Part shown: positions 55,933 through 64,000 of the stretch, one piece after another
How positions within the stretch are numbered: the first letter of the stretch is position 1
Layout of the letters: the number at the start of each line of letters is the position of its first letter
From: Streptomyces sp. JHA26
Lineage (GTDB): Bacteria > Actinomycetota > Actinomycetes > Streptomycetales > Streptomycetaceae
Direction: 5' to 3'
Length of the DNA stretch: 64,000 bases
Assembly: GCF_002005565.1 (NCBI RefSeq)
Contig: NZ_BDJC01000004.1
Span: 1-64,000 of the forward strand
The notes under the pieces: generated by a model
The model's database searches: none
What the model was told of the DNA's origin: nothing
Seen by the model: only the letters and a program-made list of their open reading frames with translations
Made by a program: the position numbers and the translations under genes

Positions 55933-56523
55933 TCACTTCAGCCGGTCCCGGATCCGCGCCCGCATCGACGCCATCGTGAACCCCCTCGGGTCCACCTTCC
56001 CCGGCTGCCACTCGAGGTGGCCGATGACGGAACGTTCCGTCCATCCGTGGTGGCGGCAGACCGCGGCGGCGGCCCGCTCGATCGCCTCCAGCTGCGCCGC
56101 CGGCCAGGGGTCCTCGCCGTCGCCCAGGTTCTCGCACTCGAAGCCGTAGAAGTGCCGGTTGCCGTCGGTGTTCGCCTCGTTGTCCCGGGGCAGCGCCTTC
56201 TCCGCGATCACCGCGCGCAGGACGTCGTCGTCGCCGAGCCCGGCGTGGTTGGCCCGGCCGTAGCCGACCAGGTGGACCCTGCCGTCCTTGGTGACGACCC
56301 CGTGGCACAGCGGTCCCGGCAGGCCCTCGTAGCCCTTGCGGCAGATGTCGACGGTCCGCGCGCTGCCCCTGGTGACCGTGTGGTGGATCATCACGCCGTG
56401 GACGGGGCCCCACGGGCCCTTGTGGTTGCGGTTGTGGTGCCGCCAGTCGCCGACCTCGACGACGGTGAGCCCCTCCGCCTTCAGGGCCTTGAGGAAACTG
56501 CTCGCGGACATGGGTGAGGCCAT
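55933..56523 (-). CDS. Peptidoglycan amidase (Amidase_2/PGRP fold)
   Basis: A 196-residue N-acetylmuramoyl-L-alanine amidase domain. Zinc ligands are suggested by MIHHTVTRG, the LCHGVVTKDGRVHLVGYG strand and the final GHLEWQPGKVDP. ATG 56523 has AAGGAG six bases upstream. No signal peptide is seen, so it either acts in the cytoplasm (muropeptide recycling or phage-like release) or leaves by an unusual route. It is divergent from eshA across about 300 bp. Conservation next to eshA would be worth testing. Confidence 0.88.
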   Translation of the reverse strand: MASPMSASSFLKALKAEGLTVVEVGDWRHHNRNHKGPWGPVHGVMIHHTVTRGSARTVDICRKGYEGLPGPLCHGVVTKDGRVHLVGYGRANHAGLGDDDVLRAVIAEKALPRDNEANTDGNRHFYGFECENLGDGEDPWPAAQLEAIERAAAAVCRHHGWTERSVIGHLEWQPGKVDPRGFTMASMRARIRDRLK

Positions 56524-56824
56524 GGCCGGCTCCTTCACGCTGCGCGACGACCGCCGGGCGCGACCGCCTCGTACGGTGCTTGTACCGAAACGGAGCCGCC
56601 CCTATGACTTGTTCGGCCCGTGTGCGAGCCGATCCGGACAATCCCGGGGCGACGGCACGGCGCGGCCTCGCGCGCACGGGCGAGCCCTTCTCCCTGCCCC
56701 GGCCGGTGAAGGTCCATTCCCGCTCTTTCGGGTAATAGCACCGGCACACTCCGTGATGAAAGCTGGTTCCCGCACATCGATGCCGGGGCGCAGGCGCCCG
56801 GCATGACCGGGAGGGCAATTCCTT
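56524..56824. other. Spacer between the amidase gene and eshA
   Basis: About 300 bp that must carry the eshA promoter and the amidase promoter. The part near 56720-56800 is less GC-rich. I see no clear hairpin or gene. Confidence 0.45.
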
Positions 56825-58231
56825 ATGTCGGTAGGCGAAGAGGTCCGCACCGAGCAGACCAGGCCGCAGCAGAGCCTCGGCACGGCGGCCGCGCGGAACC
56901 TGGCCACCACGACCAAGTCCGTACCCCAGATGCAGGAGATCAGCTCGCGCTGGCTGCTGCGCACGCTTCCCTGGGTGGACGTCCAAGGCGGCACGTACCG
57001 CGTGAACCGACGTCTGACCTTCGCCGTCGGCGACGGCCGGGTGACGTTCGTGAAGACCGGCGACCGCGTCGAGGTCATCCCCGCGGAACTGGGCGAGCTG
57101 CCGGCCCTGCGGTCGTACGAGGACGACGAGGTGCTGTCGGAACTCGCCCAGCGCTGCGAGCAGCGGGAGTTCGGCCCGGGCGAGGTGATCGCCTCGTTCG
57201 GCGGTCGGGCCGACGAGGTCTACCTGCTGGCGCACGGCAAGGTCGAGAAGATCGGCACCGGTCCGTACGGCGACGACGCGGTCCTCGGAGTCCTCGCCGA
57301 CGGCGCCTACTTCGGCGACCGGGCGCTGCTCGACGGGGACGCCATCTGGGAGTACACCGCCCGCACGGTGACCGCCTGTACGGTGCTCGTGCTGCCCCGC
57401 CAGGAGGTGGAGCGGGTCGCGGCGCGTGCGGACTCCCTGCGCGAGCACCTCCAGCGGCAGCGTTCGATCCCCGAGCAGCGCACCAACAAGCACGGCGAGA
57501 AGGCCATCGACCTCGCCGCCGGCCACCGCGGCGAGCCGGACATCCCGCACACCTTCGTCGACTACGAGGCGCGTCCCCGTGAGTACGAACTGAGCGTCGC
57601 CCAGACCGTGCTGCGCATCCACTCGCGCGTGGCCGACCTCTACAACCAGCCGATGAACCAGACGGAGCAGCAGATCCGGCTGACGGTGGAGGCGCTGAAG
57701 GAGCGCCAGGAGCACGAGCTCATCAACAACCGTGAGTTCGGGCTGCTGCACAACTGCGAGTACGACCAGCGGCTCCAGCCCCACGACGGCGTGCCCGGTC
57801 CGGACGACCTGGACGAACTGCTCAGCCGCCGGCGCGGCACCAAGCTGCTCCTGGCCCACCCGCGGGCGATCGCCGCCATCGGACGCGAGCTCAACAAGCG
57901 GGGCCTGGTCCCCGAGACGATCGACATCGCCGGCAACCGGATCCCCACCTGGCGCGGTGTGCCCATCTACCCCTGCAACAAGATCCCGGTCACCGAGGCC
58001 CGCACGACCTCGATCATCGCGATGCGTACCGGCGAGGCGGACCAGGGGGTCATCGGTCTGCGGGCCACCGGCATTCCGGACGAGATCGAGCCGAGCCTGT
58101 CGGTGCGGTTCATGGGCATCAACGAACAGGCCATCATCAAGTACCTGGTCACGGCCTACTACTCGGCCGCCGTCCTCGTGCCCGACGCGCTCGGCGTCCT
58201 GGAGAACGTCGAGATCGGCCGCTGGCGGTGA
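56825..58231 (+). CDS. eshA: EshA, family 2B encapsulin shell protein with a cyclic-nucleotide-binding domain
   Basis: A 468-residue protein matching Streptomyces EshA. An N-terminal arm (1-40) and shell part ([24 protein letters not shown]) are interrupted by a CNB domain at about 95-210 ([62 protein letters not shown]). The HK97-like shell fold then resumes ([58 protein letters not shown]). Family 2B encapsulins assemble into icosahedral compartments; the CNB domains may let a ligand gate the shell. GGAGGG precedes the ATG. The cargo-candidate gene follows 87 bp later. EshA affects growth and antibiotic production in S. griseus and S. coelicolor. Confidence 0.93.
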   Translation: MSVGEEVRTEQTRPQQSLGTAAARNLATTTKSVPQMQEISSRWLLRTLPWVDVQGGTYRVNRRLTFAVGDGRVTFVKTGDRVEVIPAELGELPALRSYEDDEVLSELAQRCEQREFGPGEVIASFGGRADEVYLLAHGKVEKIGTGPYGDDAVLGVLADGAYFGDRALLDGDAIWEYTARTVTACTVLVLPRQEVERVAARADSLREHLQRQRSIPEQRTNKHGEKAIDLAAGHRGEPDIPHTFVDYEARPREYELSVAQTVLRIHSRVADLYNQPMNQTEQQIRLTVEALKERQEHELINNREFGLLHNCEYDQRLQPHDGVPGPDDLDELLSRRRGTKLLLAHPRAIAAIGRELNKRGLVPETIDIAGNRIPTWRGVPIYPCNKIPVTEARTTSIIAMRTGEADQGVIGLRATGIPDEIEPSLSVRFMGINEQAIIKYLVTAYYSAAVLVPDALGVLENVEIGRWR

Positions 58232-58318
58232 CGCCTGTCTCCCGAACGCCGTGTTCCCGCCCGCCCGGGCGGGTACACCCCCGGGGTACGGAGGCGGACA
58301 CATGGGGGAGGTGAGCCG

Positions 58319-59503
58319 ATGACGGAGGCAGCGCACGGCGCCGCCGAGGCGCCCCGTCCCACCGGAACTCTGGAACGGCACGGCACCATCGGCGGGCAGC
58401 GGGCACAGGGGCCGGGCGCGGCCCCCGCGGGGCCCGGTCCGGTGGTGTCCGGCGGCCACGAGGACACGGCGCCCGACGGGCACGAGGCGGTGGAGCTCCT
58501 GCACCGGTCGAGGGCCTCGGTCGATCCCGAACTGCGGTCCGCCCTCGCGTCGCTCCCCACCGCCATGCGCCGGGTCGCGCTCTACCACTTCGGCTGGCAG
58601 CACGCGGACGGCACACCCGCCTCCGGGAACGCGGGCAAGGCGATCCGTCCCGCCCTCGTCCTCACGTCGGCCGCCGCGCTCGGCGGGGCCGGGGCCCGGG
58701 CGGCGGCGGTGCGGGCGGCGGCGGCGGTGGAGCTGGTCCACAACTTCACGCTGCTGCACGACGACGTGATGGACCGGGACGTCACCCGACGCCACCGTCC
58801 GACCGCCTGGACCGTGTTCGGCGACGCCGACGCGATCCTCGCGGGGGACGCCCTGCAGGCGCTGGCCCTGCGGCTGCTCGCGACGGACCCGCATCCGGCG
58901 GCCGCCGCGGCGGCCGCCCGGCTGGCGGACTGCGTCATCGAGCTGTGCGAGGGGCAGCAGGCGGACACCGCCATGGAGCGGCGCCGCCCCGACGAGGTCA
59001 CCCTCGCCGAGACGCTCGCGATGGCCGAGGCGAAGACCGGCGCGCTGCTGGGATGCGCCTGCGCGCTCGGCGCGCTGTACGCCGGCGCGCCCGACGAGGA
59101 CGTCAGGGCGCTGGACGCCTTCGGCCGCGAGGCCGGCCTGGCCTTCCAGCTCATCGACGACGTCATCGGCATATGGGGCGACCCGGGCCGCACCGGGAAA
59201 CCGGTCGGTGCGGACCTGGCCGCCCGCAAGAAGTCGCTGCCCGTGGTGGCCGCCCTCGTCGACGGCACCCCGGAGGCCGCCGCGCTCGCCGAGCTGTACG
59301 CGGAACCGTACGCGGAGGACGAGGAGGACCTGGAACGCACGGCGCTGGCCGTGGAGCGGGCGGGCGGCCGGGACTGGGCGCAGGCCCAGGCGGCCGACCG
59401 GATGGCGCGGGCCGTGCAGGAGCTCGCCCGTGCGGTGCCCGAGCCGGAGGCGGCGGGCGGCCTGCTCGCGCTGGCCGAGTTCGTGACCCGGCGCAGCACC
59501 TGA
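58319..59503 (+). CDS. Polyprenyl diphosphate synthase, predicted EshA cargo
   Basis: A 394-residue trans-prenyltransferase. The first ~55 residues are a disordered, Ala/Pro/Gly/His-rich extension absent from free prenyl synthases. In family 2B operons such an extension targets the enzyme to the shell. The catalytic domain has the first Asp-rich motif LLHDDVMDRD (148-152) and the second LIDDVIGIWGD (280-284), with the final Asp of the second replaced by Gly, a form common in actinobacterial GGPP-type enzymes. ARKKSLPV and FQLIDD are intact. Start 58319 has GGAGGTGA upstream. Chain length of the product is unknown. Confidence 0.92.
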   Translation: MTEAAHGAAEAPRPTGTLERHGTIGGQRAQGPGAAPAGPGPVVSGGHEDTAPDGHEAVELLHRSRASVDPELRSALASLPTAMRRVALYHFGWQHADGTPASGNAGKAIRPALVLTSAAALGGAGARAAAVRAAAAVELVHNFTLLHDDVMDRDVTRRHRPTAWTVFGDADAILAGDALQALALRLLATDPHPAAAAAAARLADCVIELCEGQQADTAMERRRPDEVTLAETLAMAEAKTGALLGCACALGALYAGAPDEDVRALDAFGREAGLAFQLIDDVIGIWGDPGRTGKPVGADLAARKKSLPVVAALVDGTPEAAALAELYAEPYAEDEEDLERTALAVERAGGRDWAQAQAADRMARAVQELARAVPEPEAAGGLLALAEFVTRRST

Positions 59504-59591
59504 CGGCCGCGGCAGCGCAAGACCCCGGAGCCCGTACAGGGCCGTTCGGTACCTGACCGCCGTACGGCCGCACCGCCTGGGGCTCCGGTCC

Positions 59592-59630
59592 GGCGGGCCC
59601 CGCACTTCCCCACGGTGTGCGGGGCCCGCC
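59592..59630 (+). terminator. Hairpin after the polyprenyl synthase gene
   Basis: GGCGGGCCCCGCAC and GTGCGGGGCCCGCC form a perfect 14-bp stem around an 11-base loop, ending the eshA operon about 90 bp past the stop. Confidence 0.75.
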
Positions 59631-59699
59631 ACCCAGGCGTGCCGTTAGGCTCAACAGCCCTACATGCGGCTGCTGTTGAGGCGAGAGGGCGGGCGGGAC

Positions 59700-60344
59700 A
59701 TGGGTGTGGCGATCCGGACGGCGGGAGAGGACGACCGGGAGCTGGTCGTGCGGCTGCTGGACGAGGCGTTCCAGGACGACCCGGTGAGCGGCTGGGTCTT
59801 CCCCGGCGAGGAGTACCGCCGCAGGACCCACCACCGCCTCATGGCCGCCTTCACCGACGCCGTACTCGCGGACGGGTGGATCGACGTCACCGAGGACGGC
59901 GCGGCCTGCGCGCTGTGGCTGTCCGTGTCCGTGTCCGGGGACGGGGACGGGCACGAGGGCCCCGCCGGCGACGAGGACGCCGACGGGCCCGCCCAGGTGC
60001 GCGAGGCGGTGGACCCGGACAACGAGCGCGTCGAGCAGATAGCCAGGCTGACGGAGGGCGTCCACCCCTCCGGCCGCGCCCACGCGTACCTGTGGATGAT
60101 CGGCGTGGCCCCCGGACGGCAGGGCGAGGGTCTGGGCACCGCACTCATCGAGTCGGTCCTCGAGCGCTGCGACCGTGAGGGACTGCCGGCCTATCTGGAG
60201 GCGAGCAGCGCCCGCAGCCGGGGGCTGTACGAACGCCTCGGCTTCGAGTTCACCGGCCGCGCCCTGGACCTGCCGGACGGCCCCCGGATGTGGCCCATGT
60301 GGCGCGAGCCGCGGCAGGAGGCGCGTCGGGCCCCGTCGTCCTAG
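59700..60344 (+). CDS. GNAT-family N-acetyltransferase
   Basis: A 214-residue GNAT from ATG 59700. The core has YLWMIGVAPGRQGEGLGTALIESVLERC (acetyl-CoA loop RQGEGLG) and ASSARSRGLYERLGFEFTG. An acidic insert between the N-terminal strands and the core (about 75-110, with GDGDGHEGPAGDEDADG) is unusual and probably a surface loop. The acceptor is unknown. It is isolated between the eshA terminator and the sodN terminator, so it is probably monocistronic. Confidence 0.85.
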   Translation: MGVAIRTAGEDDRELVVRLLDEAFQDDPVSGWVFPGEEYRRRTHHRLMAAFTDAVLADGWIDVTEDGAACALWLSVSVSGDGDGHEGPAGDEDADGPAQVREAVDPDNERVEQIARLTEGVHPSGRAHAYLWMIGVAPGRQGEGLGTALIESVLERCDREGLPAYLEASSARSRGLYERLGFEFTGRALDLPDGPRMWPMWREPRQEARRAPSS

Positions 60345-60481
60345 ACCTCCTCCTGGACCTCCGGCGCCACGTTCCGCTCCGCCGGCCCGTCCGGGACGTC
60401 CACCGTGGGCGGTACGCCGTTCGGGTGTCCGGCAGGGCCGGGTCCTCCAGGGCCGGCCCGGGCGCCGAGGGCGGACGACGA

Positions 60482-60513
60482 AGGGGCCCGGCCGCGCATG
60501 CGGCAGGGCCCCT
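60482..60513. terminator. Hairpin between the GNAT gene and sodN
   Basis: AGGGGCCC pairs with GGGCCCCT, with inner GCCGC/GCGGC and a GCAT loop. It is placed to end sodN (-) and the acetyltransferase gene (+). Confidence 0.75.
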
Positions 60514-60577
60514 CCGGGCTGTCCGTCGGCCTGCGATGGTGCACCGATCGCCGGCGTACGGAGACGTCGGCCGGACG

Positions 60578-60973
60578 TCAGGCCTTCTTGGTCTCCCAGA
60601 AGATCTTGTCGATCTGGGCGATGTAGTCCAGCGCCTTCTGGCCGGTGGCGGGGTCGGTCGACGCCTTGGCGGCCGACAGGGCCTTCAGGGTGTCGTTGAC
60701 CAGCTGGTGCAGCTCCGGGTACTTCTCGAAGTGCGGGGGCTTGAAGTAGTCGCTCCACAGCACGGAGACGTGGTGCTTCGCGAGCTCGGCGCGCTGCTCC
60801 TTGATGACCGTGGCACGCGCCTGGAAGTGCGGGTCGTCGTTGCCGGCCATCTTCTCCTGGACGGCCTTCACCGACTCCGCCTCGATGCGGGCCTGGGCCG
60901 GGTCGTACACGCCGCAGGGCAGGTCGCAGTGGGCGCTGACCGTGACCTTGGGGGCAAACAGGCGGGAAAGCAT
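60578..60973 (-). CDS. sodN: Nickel-containing superoxide dismutase
   Basis: A 131-residue NiSOD precursor, the S. coelicolor length. After a 14-residue propeptide (MLSRLFAPKVTVSA) the mature enzyme begins HCDLPCGVYD, the nickel hook, with His1, Cys2 and Cys6 as ligands. The rest is the four-helix bundle (KMAGNDDPHF, VLWSDYFKPPHFEKYP). The propeptide is removed by SodX, encoded divergently. Expression in Streptomyces needs nickel, through Nur-dependent switching with the iron enzyme; no clear Nur box was found here. Confidence 0.97.
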   Translation of the reverse strand: MLSRLFAPKVTVSAHCDLPCGVYDPAQARIEAESVKAVQEKMAGNDDPHFQARATVIKEQRAELAKHHVSVLWSDYFKPPHFEKYPELHQLVNDTLKALSAAKASTDPATGQKALDYIAQIDKIFWETKKA

Positions 60974-61118
60974 GGAGCGTTCCTTCCTCGTGATCGTCTT
61001 CTCAGGGGGGACATTACTCCCTGGGAGGCCCGTTTTCGCGAGTGCCCCCGTGGGCTTAGGACAAAAGTCCGGGGTGAGACTGAGACTGGTGGAGGAAAGA
61101 CCGGGGAGGTGCCGGGTG

Positions 61119-61553
61119 ATGCCGGAGCTGTCGCAGGAGACCGAGCGGGCGAGAGGGCCGCTGCCGTTCGGGCCGGCCGAGGTGACCGGTCCGTCGATGG
61201 TGCCCACGCTGCACCACGGGGACGTGCTCCTCGTGCACTGGGGGGCCAGGGTCAGGCCCGGCGACGTGGTCGTGCTGCGGCATCCCTTCCAGCAGGACCT
61301 GCTGGTGGTCAAGCGGGCGGTGGAGCGGCGCGGGGCCGGCTGGTGGGTGCTCGGGGACAACGCCTTCGCCGGCGGCGACAGCACCGACTACGGGGTGGTC
61401 CCCGAGGACCTCGTGCTGGGCAGGGTGAGGTTCCGCTACCGGCCGCGGCGGTCCGGTCAGCGCTCGCCGTTCGCCGTGGCCCGCTGGGCCTTCTCGGCAC
61501 TGAGGCCGGTGCTGTCCGACCGGTCCGCCTCCAGGCGTTTGCGGGCGCGGTAG
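61119..61553 (+). CDS. sodX: SodX, nickel-SOD maturation protease
   Basis: A 144-residue S24/S26-type signal-peptidase-like protease that cleaves the SodN propeptide. The catalytic Ser is in VTGPSMVPTLHHGD and the Lys in LLVVKRAVER. GGAGG lies nine bases before ATG 61119, and a GTG one codon earlier is an equal candidate. It has no membrane helix, consistent with cytoplasmic action. Divergent from sodN; its last 97 bp overlap the opposite-strand CGNR gene. Confidence 0.93.
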   Translation: MPELSQETERARGPLPFGPAEVTGPSMVPTLHHGDVLLVHWGARVRPGDVVVLRHPFQQDLLVVKRAVERRGAGWWVLGDNAFAGGDSTDYGVVPEDLVLGRVRFRYRPRRSGQRSPFAVARWAFSALRPVLSDRSASRRLRAR

Positions 61554-62086
61554 GCCGCCACGTTGGCGCGGGTGGCGCAGCGGTCGGAGCAGTAGCGCCG
61601 GGAGCGGTTGGTGGAGGTGTCCAGGTAGGCGTTGCGGCAGGGGGACGCCTCGCACAGGCCCAGGCGGTCCACGCCGTACTCGGTGAGGTGGAAGGCGAGG
61701 CCCATCGCGGCGATGGCCGCGTACCCGGAGGTCGCGTTGGACGGGTGGTCCGCCAGGTGCATGTGCCACAGGGGGCGGCCGTCGTCGTCGCGGTGGTCGT
61801 GACCGGAGATCTGCGGGCTCACCGGGAACTCCAGCAGCAGGGAGTTGAGCAGGTCCACGGCGAGCGTCTCGTCGCCCTCGTCGGCCGCCTCGAAGACCGC
61901 GCGCAGCCGTCCCCGGACGGAACGGAACCGGGTCACGTCCGAGTCCGTGGCCCGGCGGGCCGCCGACTGGTTGGCGCCGAAGAGCTCGCGGACGGCCTCG
62001 ACCGAGGTCAGGGAGTCCTGCCCCCGTGCCGGTTCCTCGGTGTTGACGAGACGCACGGCGTAGTCCGAGTAATAGGCCAGTTCCAC
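61457..62086 (-). CDS. CGNR zinc-finger / ABATE-domain protein
   Basis: A 209-residue protein with an N-terminal ABATE domain (YYSDYAVRLVNTEEPARG, VRELFG) and a C-terminal CGNR-type zinc finger: LGLCEASPCRNAYLDTSTNRSRRYCSDRCATRANVAAYRARK, with four Cys in a C-x4-C...C-x3-C pattern (given here as separate elements). The CGNR signature itself reads CATR. The family is thought to bind DNA and act as a stress-linked regulator. Its 3' end overlaps sodX by 97 bp in convergent orientation. The last ~25 residues after RKRLEAD are variable and polar. Confidence 0.87.
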   Translation of the reverse strand: MELAYYSDYAVRLVNTEEPARGQDSLTSVEAVRELFGANQSAARRATDSDVTRFRSVRGRLRAVFEAADEGDETLAVDLLNSLLLEFPVSPQISGHDHRDDDGRPLWHMHLADHPSNATSGYAAIAAMGLAFHLTEYGVDRLGLCEASPCRNAYLDTSTNRSRRYCSDRCATRANVAAYRARKRLEADRSDSTGLSAEKAQRATANGER

Positions 62087-62187
62087 TTGTAGTCCTTACG
62101 AAGGGGCTCTAGGGTCGTGCCTGCGGTCAGGTAACGGCTGATCGTGCCTACAGGGTATTACGCACACCGCCGCGACGGAGGGGTTCG

Positions 62188-62958
62188 ATGACGGATGCGG
62201 GGATCACCGCGACCGGTGCCGACTGGAACGCCTGGCAGGAGAGCTGGGACCGGCAGCAGGAGTGGTACATGCCGGACCGCGAGGAACGGTTCCGGATCAT
62301 GCTCGACATGGTCGAGGCGCTGACCGGCCCCGCGCCGCGGGTGCTCGACCTCGCCTGCGGCACCGGCACCATCACCGCGCGGCTGCTCGCCCGGTTCCCG
62401 GACGCCGTCAGCACCGGCGTGGACCTCGACCCCGCGCTCCTCACCATCGCCGAGGGCACCTTCGCGGGCGACGACCGGGTCTCCCTCGTCGCCGCCGACC
62501 TCGAGGACCCCGACTGGCCGGCGAAACTGCCGTACGACTCCTACGACGCCGTCCTGACCGCGACGGCCCTGCACTGGTTCCACGCCGAACCCCTCGCTGC
62601 CCTCTACGGTCGGGTCGCGGAGCTGGTCCGCGACGGCGGAGTCTTCATGAACGCGGACCGCATGATCGACGAGACCACGCCCCGGATCAACGCGGCCGAG
62701 CGCGCGCAGCGGCACGCCCGCATGGACGACGGCAAGCGGGACGGCGCCCTCGACTGGGCCGAATGGTGGCAGCTCGCCGCGAAGGACCCCGTCCTCGCCG
62801 AGCCCACGGCCCGGCGCTTCGAGATCTACGGCGAGCACGCCGACGGCGACATGCCCTCGGCGGCCTGGCACGCGCGCGTGCTGCGCGAGAAGGGCTTCGG
62901 CGAGGTGCGGCCGGTGTGGTGCTCGCCGTCGGACACGCTGCTGCTGGCGCTGAAGTAG
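62188..62958 (+). CDS. Class I SAM-dependent methyltransferase
   Basis: A 256-residue methyltransferase. Motif I is VLDLACGTGTITARLLARFPDA and the next acidic strand is GVDLDPALL; AADLED and VLTATALHWFHAE follow. The substrate is unknown; it is a generic methyltransferase domain 11/25-like protein. The ATG follows GACGGAGGGG. It is divergent from the CGNR gene by 101 bp and ends at the hairpin 62968-63003. Confidence 0.88.
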   Translation: MTDAGITATGADWNAWQESWDRQQEWYMPDREERFRIMLDMVEALTGPAPRVLDLACGTGTITARLLARFPDAVSTGVDLDPALLTIAEGTFAGDDRVSLVAADLEDPDWPAKLPYDSYDAVLTATALHWFHAEPLAALYGRVAELVRDGGVFMNADRMIDETTPRINAAERAQRHARMDDGKRDGALDWAEWWQLAAKDPVLAEPTARRFEIYGEHADGDMPSAAWHARVLREKGFGEVRPVWCSPSDTLLLALK

Positions 62959-62967
62959 GACCACGCG

Positions 62968-63003
62968 CCGAGGGGCGGTACGGAGATCCGTACCGCCCCT
63001 CGG
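62968..63003. terminator. Bidirectional hairpin between methyltransferase and ABC genes
   Basis: CCGAGGGGCGGTACGGA and TCCGTACCGCCCCTCGG form a 17-bp stem with a two-base loop between convergent genes. Confidence 0.88.
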
Positions 63004-63027
63004 CATGCGCGTGCGCTCAGAGGACCC

Positions 63028-63801
63028 TCAGAGGACCTTGGACAGGAACGACTTGGTCCGCTCGTGCTGCGGGTCGGTCAGCACGTCGCGCGGGTTGCCC
63101 GACTCGACCACCACGCCGCCGTCCATGAAGACCAGGCTGTCGCCCACCTCGCGGGCGAAGCCCATCTCGTGGGTGACCACGACCATCGTCATGCCGGACT
63201 CCGCGAGATCGCGCATGACGTCCAGGACGTCACCGACCAGCTCCGGGTCCAGCGCCGAGGTCGGCTCGTCGAACAGCATCAGCTTCGGGTCCATCGCGAG
63301 GGCCCGGGCGATGGCGACGCGCTGCTGCTGGCCGCCGGAGAGCTGCGAGGGGTAGTTGCCGGCCTTGTCGGCCAGGCCCACGCGGTCCAGGAGCTGCATG
63401 GCACGCTCCCGGGCCTGCGCCCTGCTGACGCCCTTGACCTGCACCGGCGCCTCCATGACGTTCTCCACGGCCGTCATGTGCGGGAACAGGTTGAAGCGCT
63501 GGAAGACCATGCCGATGTCCCGGCGCTTGAGGGCGACCTCGCTGTCCTTGAGCTCGTGGAGCTTGTCGCCCTTCTGGCGGTAGCCGACCAGCTCGCCGTC
63601 GACGTACAGACGCCCGGCGTTGATCTTCTCGAGGTGGTTGATACACCTGAGGAAGGTGGACTTGCCGGAGCCGGAGGGGCCGATGAGGCAGAACACCTCG
63701 CCCTGCTTCACCTCCAGGTCGATGCCCTTGAGGACCTCGACCGCGCCGAAGGACTTGTGGACGCCCTCGGCCTTGACCATGGCGTGGGAGGACTGCTTCA
63801 T
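63028..63801 (-). CDS. Amino-acid ABC transporter ATP-binding protein
   Basis: A 257-residue polar amino-acid-type ATPase. Walker A is GPSGSGKST, the signature is [16 protein letters not shown], Walker [15 protein letters not shown], and the H-loop [10 protein letters not shown]. Its closeness to GlnQ/GluA suggests glutamate/glutamine-type uptake. The ATG overlaps the stop of the upstream permease gene by 4 bp, so they form one operon continuing past the window edge. Confidence 0.94.
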   Translation of the reverse strand: MKQSSHAMVKAEGVHKSFGAVEVLKGIDLEVKQGEVFCLIGPSGSGKSTFLRCINHLEKINAGRLYVDGELVGYRQKGDKLHELKDSEVALKRRDIGMVFQRFNLFPHMTAVENVMEAPVQVKGVSRAQARERAMQLLDRVGLADKAGNYPSQLSGGQQQRVAIARALAMDPKLMLFDEPTSALDPELVGDVLDVMRDLAESGMTMVVVTHEMGFAREVGDSLVFMDGGVVVESGNPRDVLTDPQHERTKSFLSKVL

Positions 63802-64000
63802 GCCGCGGCTCCCTTCGGGCGGCGCGTGGGCAGGACCGCGGCCTTGAAGCGCTGCAGCGGAGTCGGCGGCAGGGAGCGGCTCGACCCGCGGGCGTAGTAG
63901 CGCTCGACGTAGTACTGACCGACGCTCAGGATCGAGGTCATGATCAGGTACCAGGCGGCGGCCAGGAAGTACATCTCGACCGGGGAACCGGCGTTCTGGC
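63798..64000 (-). CDS. Amino-acid ABC transporter permease, C-terminal part
   Basis: Only the last ~67 residues are in the window; the gene begins beyond the right edge. It shows the end of a transmembrane helix ([20 protein letters not shown]) followed by a basic cytoplasmic tail ([30 protein letters not shown]). The helix and tail are typical of HisM/GluC-type permeases. The ATGA overlap with the ATPase gene supports one transporter operon. Confidence 0.88.
   Translation of the reverse strand, partial: QNAGSPVEMYFLAAAWYLIMTSILSVGQYYVERYYARGSSRSLPPTPLQRFKAAVLPTRRPKGAAA

Noticed and set aside
55904..59632. A 1242-residue open frame on the minus strand across the eshA operon
   Set aside because: It is a shadow of eshA, the polyprenyl synthase and the amidase in another frame, with composition typical of GC-rich antisense frames and no recognisable domain.

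Overview
The window is chromosomal DNA of a high-GC actinomycete, almost certainly a Streptomyces close to S. coelicolor. Third codon positions are strongly G/C, GTG and TTG starts are frequent, and several proteins match known Streptomyces ones in length and sequence: SigR/RsrA, epi-isozizaene synthase with CYP170A, NrdABS, DasR/DasABC, NagB, WblE, SigH, EshA and the nickel superoxide dismutase. No insertion sequence, prophage, integrase, CRISPR array or plasmid gene was seen. It looks like conserved core chromosome. All names come from reading the sequence; no database search was run.

Layout. 1-8.1 kb: three consecutive AIM24-domain genes (the first cut by the window edge), a Nudix/zincin-like pair, an SDR protein, moaE followed by a 4 x 53 bp tandem repeat, a 54-residue membrane peptide and a PDZ/Lon-type serine protease. 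8.1-16.4 kb: a large UPF0182 membrane protein, two identical initiator tRNA genes flanking a TPR/Sel1-type gene, then divergent catR-catA with a Fur-type operator inside the catA promoter. 16.4-29.8 kb: a CBS protein, hisN, a TetR regulator and SMR pump, aroA-rsgA, an M50-like protein, an SRAP peptidase, an alpha/beta hydrolase, the thiol-stress pair sigR-rsrA with an autoregulatory promoter, two coupled HD-domain membrane proteins, a TPR protein and peptide deformylase. 30-32.5 kb: the two-gene albaflavenone operon. 32.5-37.5 kb: class Ia ribonucleotide reductase nrdA-nrdB with nrdS, preceded by a cobalamin riboswitch and a pair of NrdR-like boxes. 37.5-47 kb: a GNAT, a solute:sodium symporter with its DUF3311 partner, and the chitobiose/N-acetylglucosamine locus (dasR, dasABC, dasD, nagB) with five DasR-type (dre) sites.

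47-64 kb: a PdtaS-like sensor kinase, wblE, a lipid/diacylglycerol kinase, the osmotic-stress sigma factor sigH with its anti-sigma gene, a UBP-zinc-finger protein, a Na+/H+ antiporter, a PLP enzyme, a peptidoglycan amidase, the EshA shell protein followed by a polyprenyl synthetase (a family 2B encapsulin operon), a GNAT, sodN/sodX, a CGNR regulator, a methyltransferase and the end of an amino-acid ABC transporter.

Themes. Redox and stress control recur (SigR/RsrA, CatR/catalase, NiSOD/SodX, SigH, WblE). The das-nag genes form one DasR regulon covering chitobiose import, intracellular hydrolysis and deamination. The most unusual machinery is the EshA-polyprenyl synthetase pair, predicted to form a cyclic-nucleotide-responsive protein compartment around an isoprenoid enzyme.
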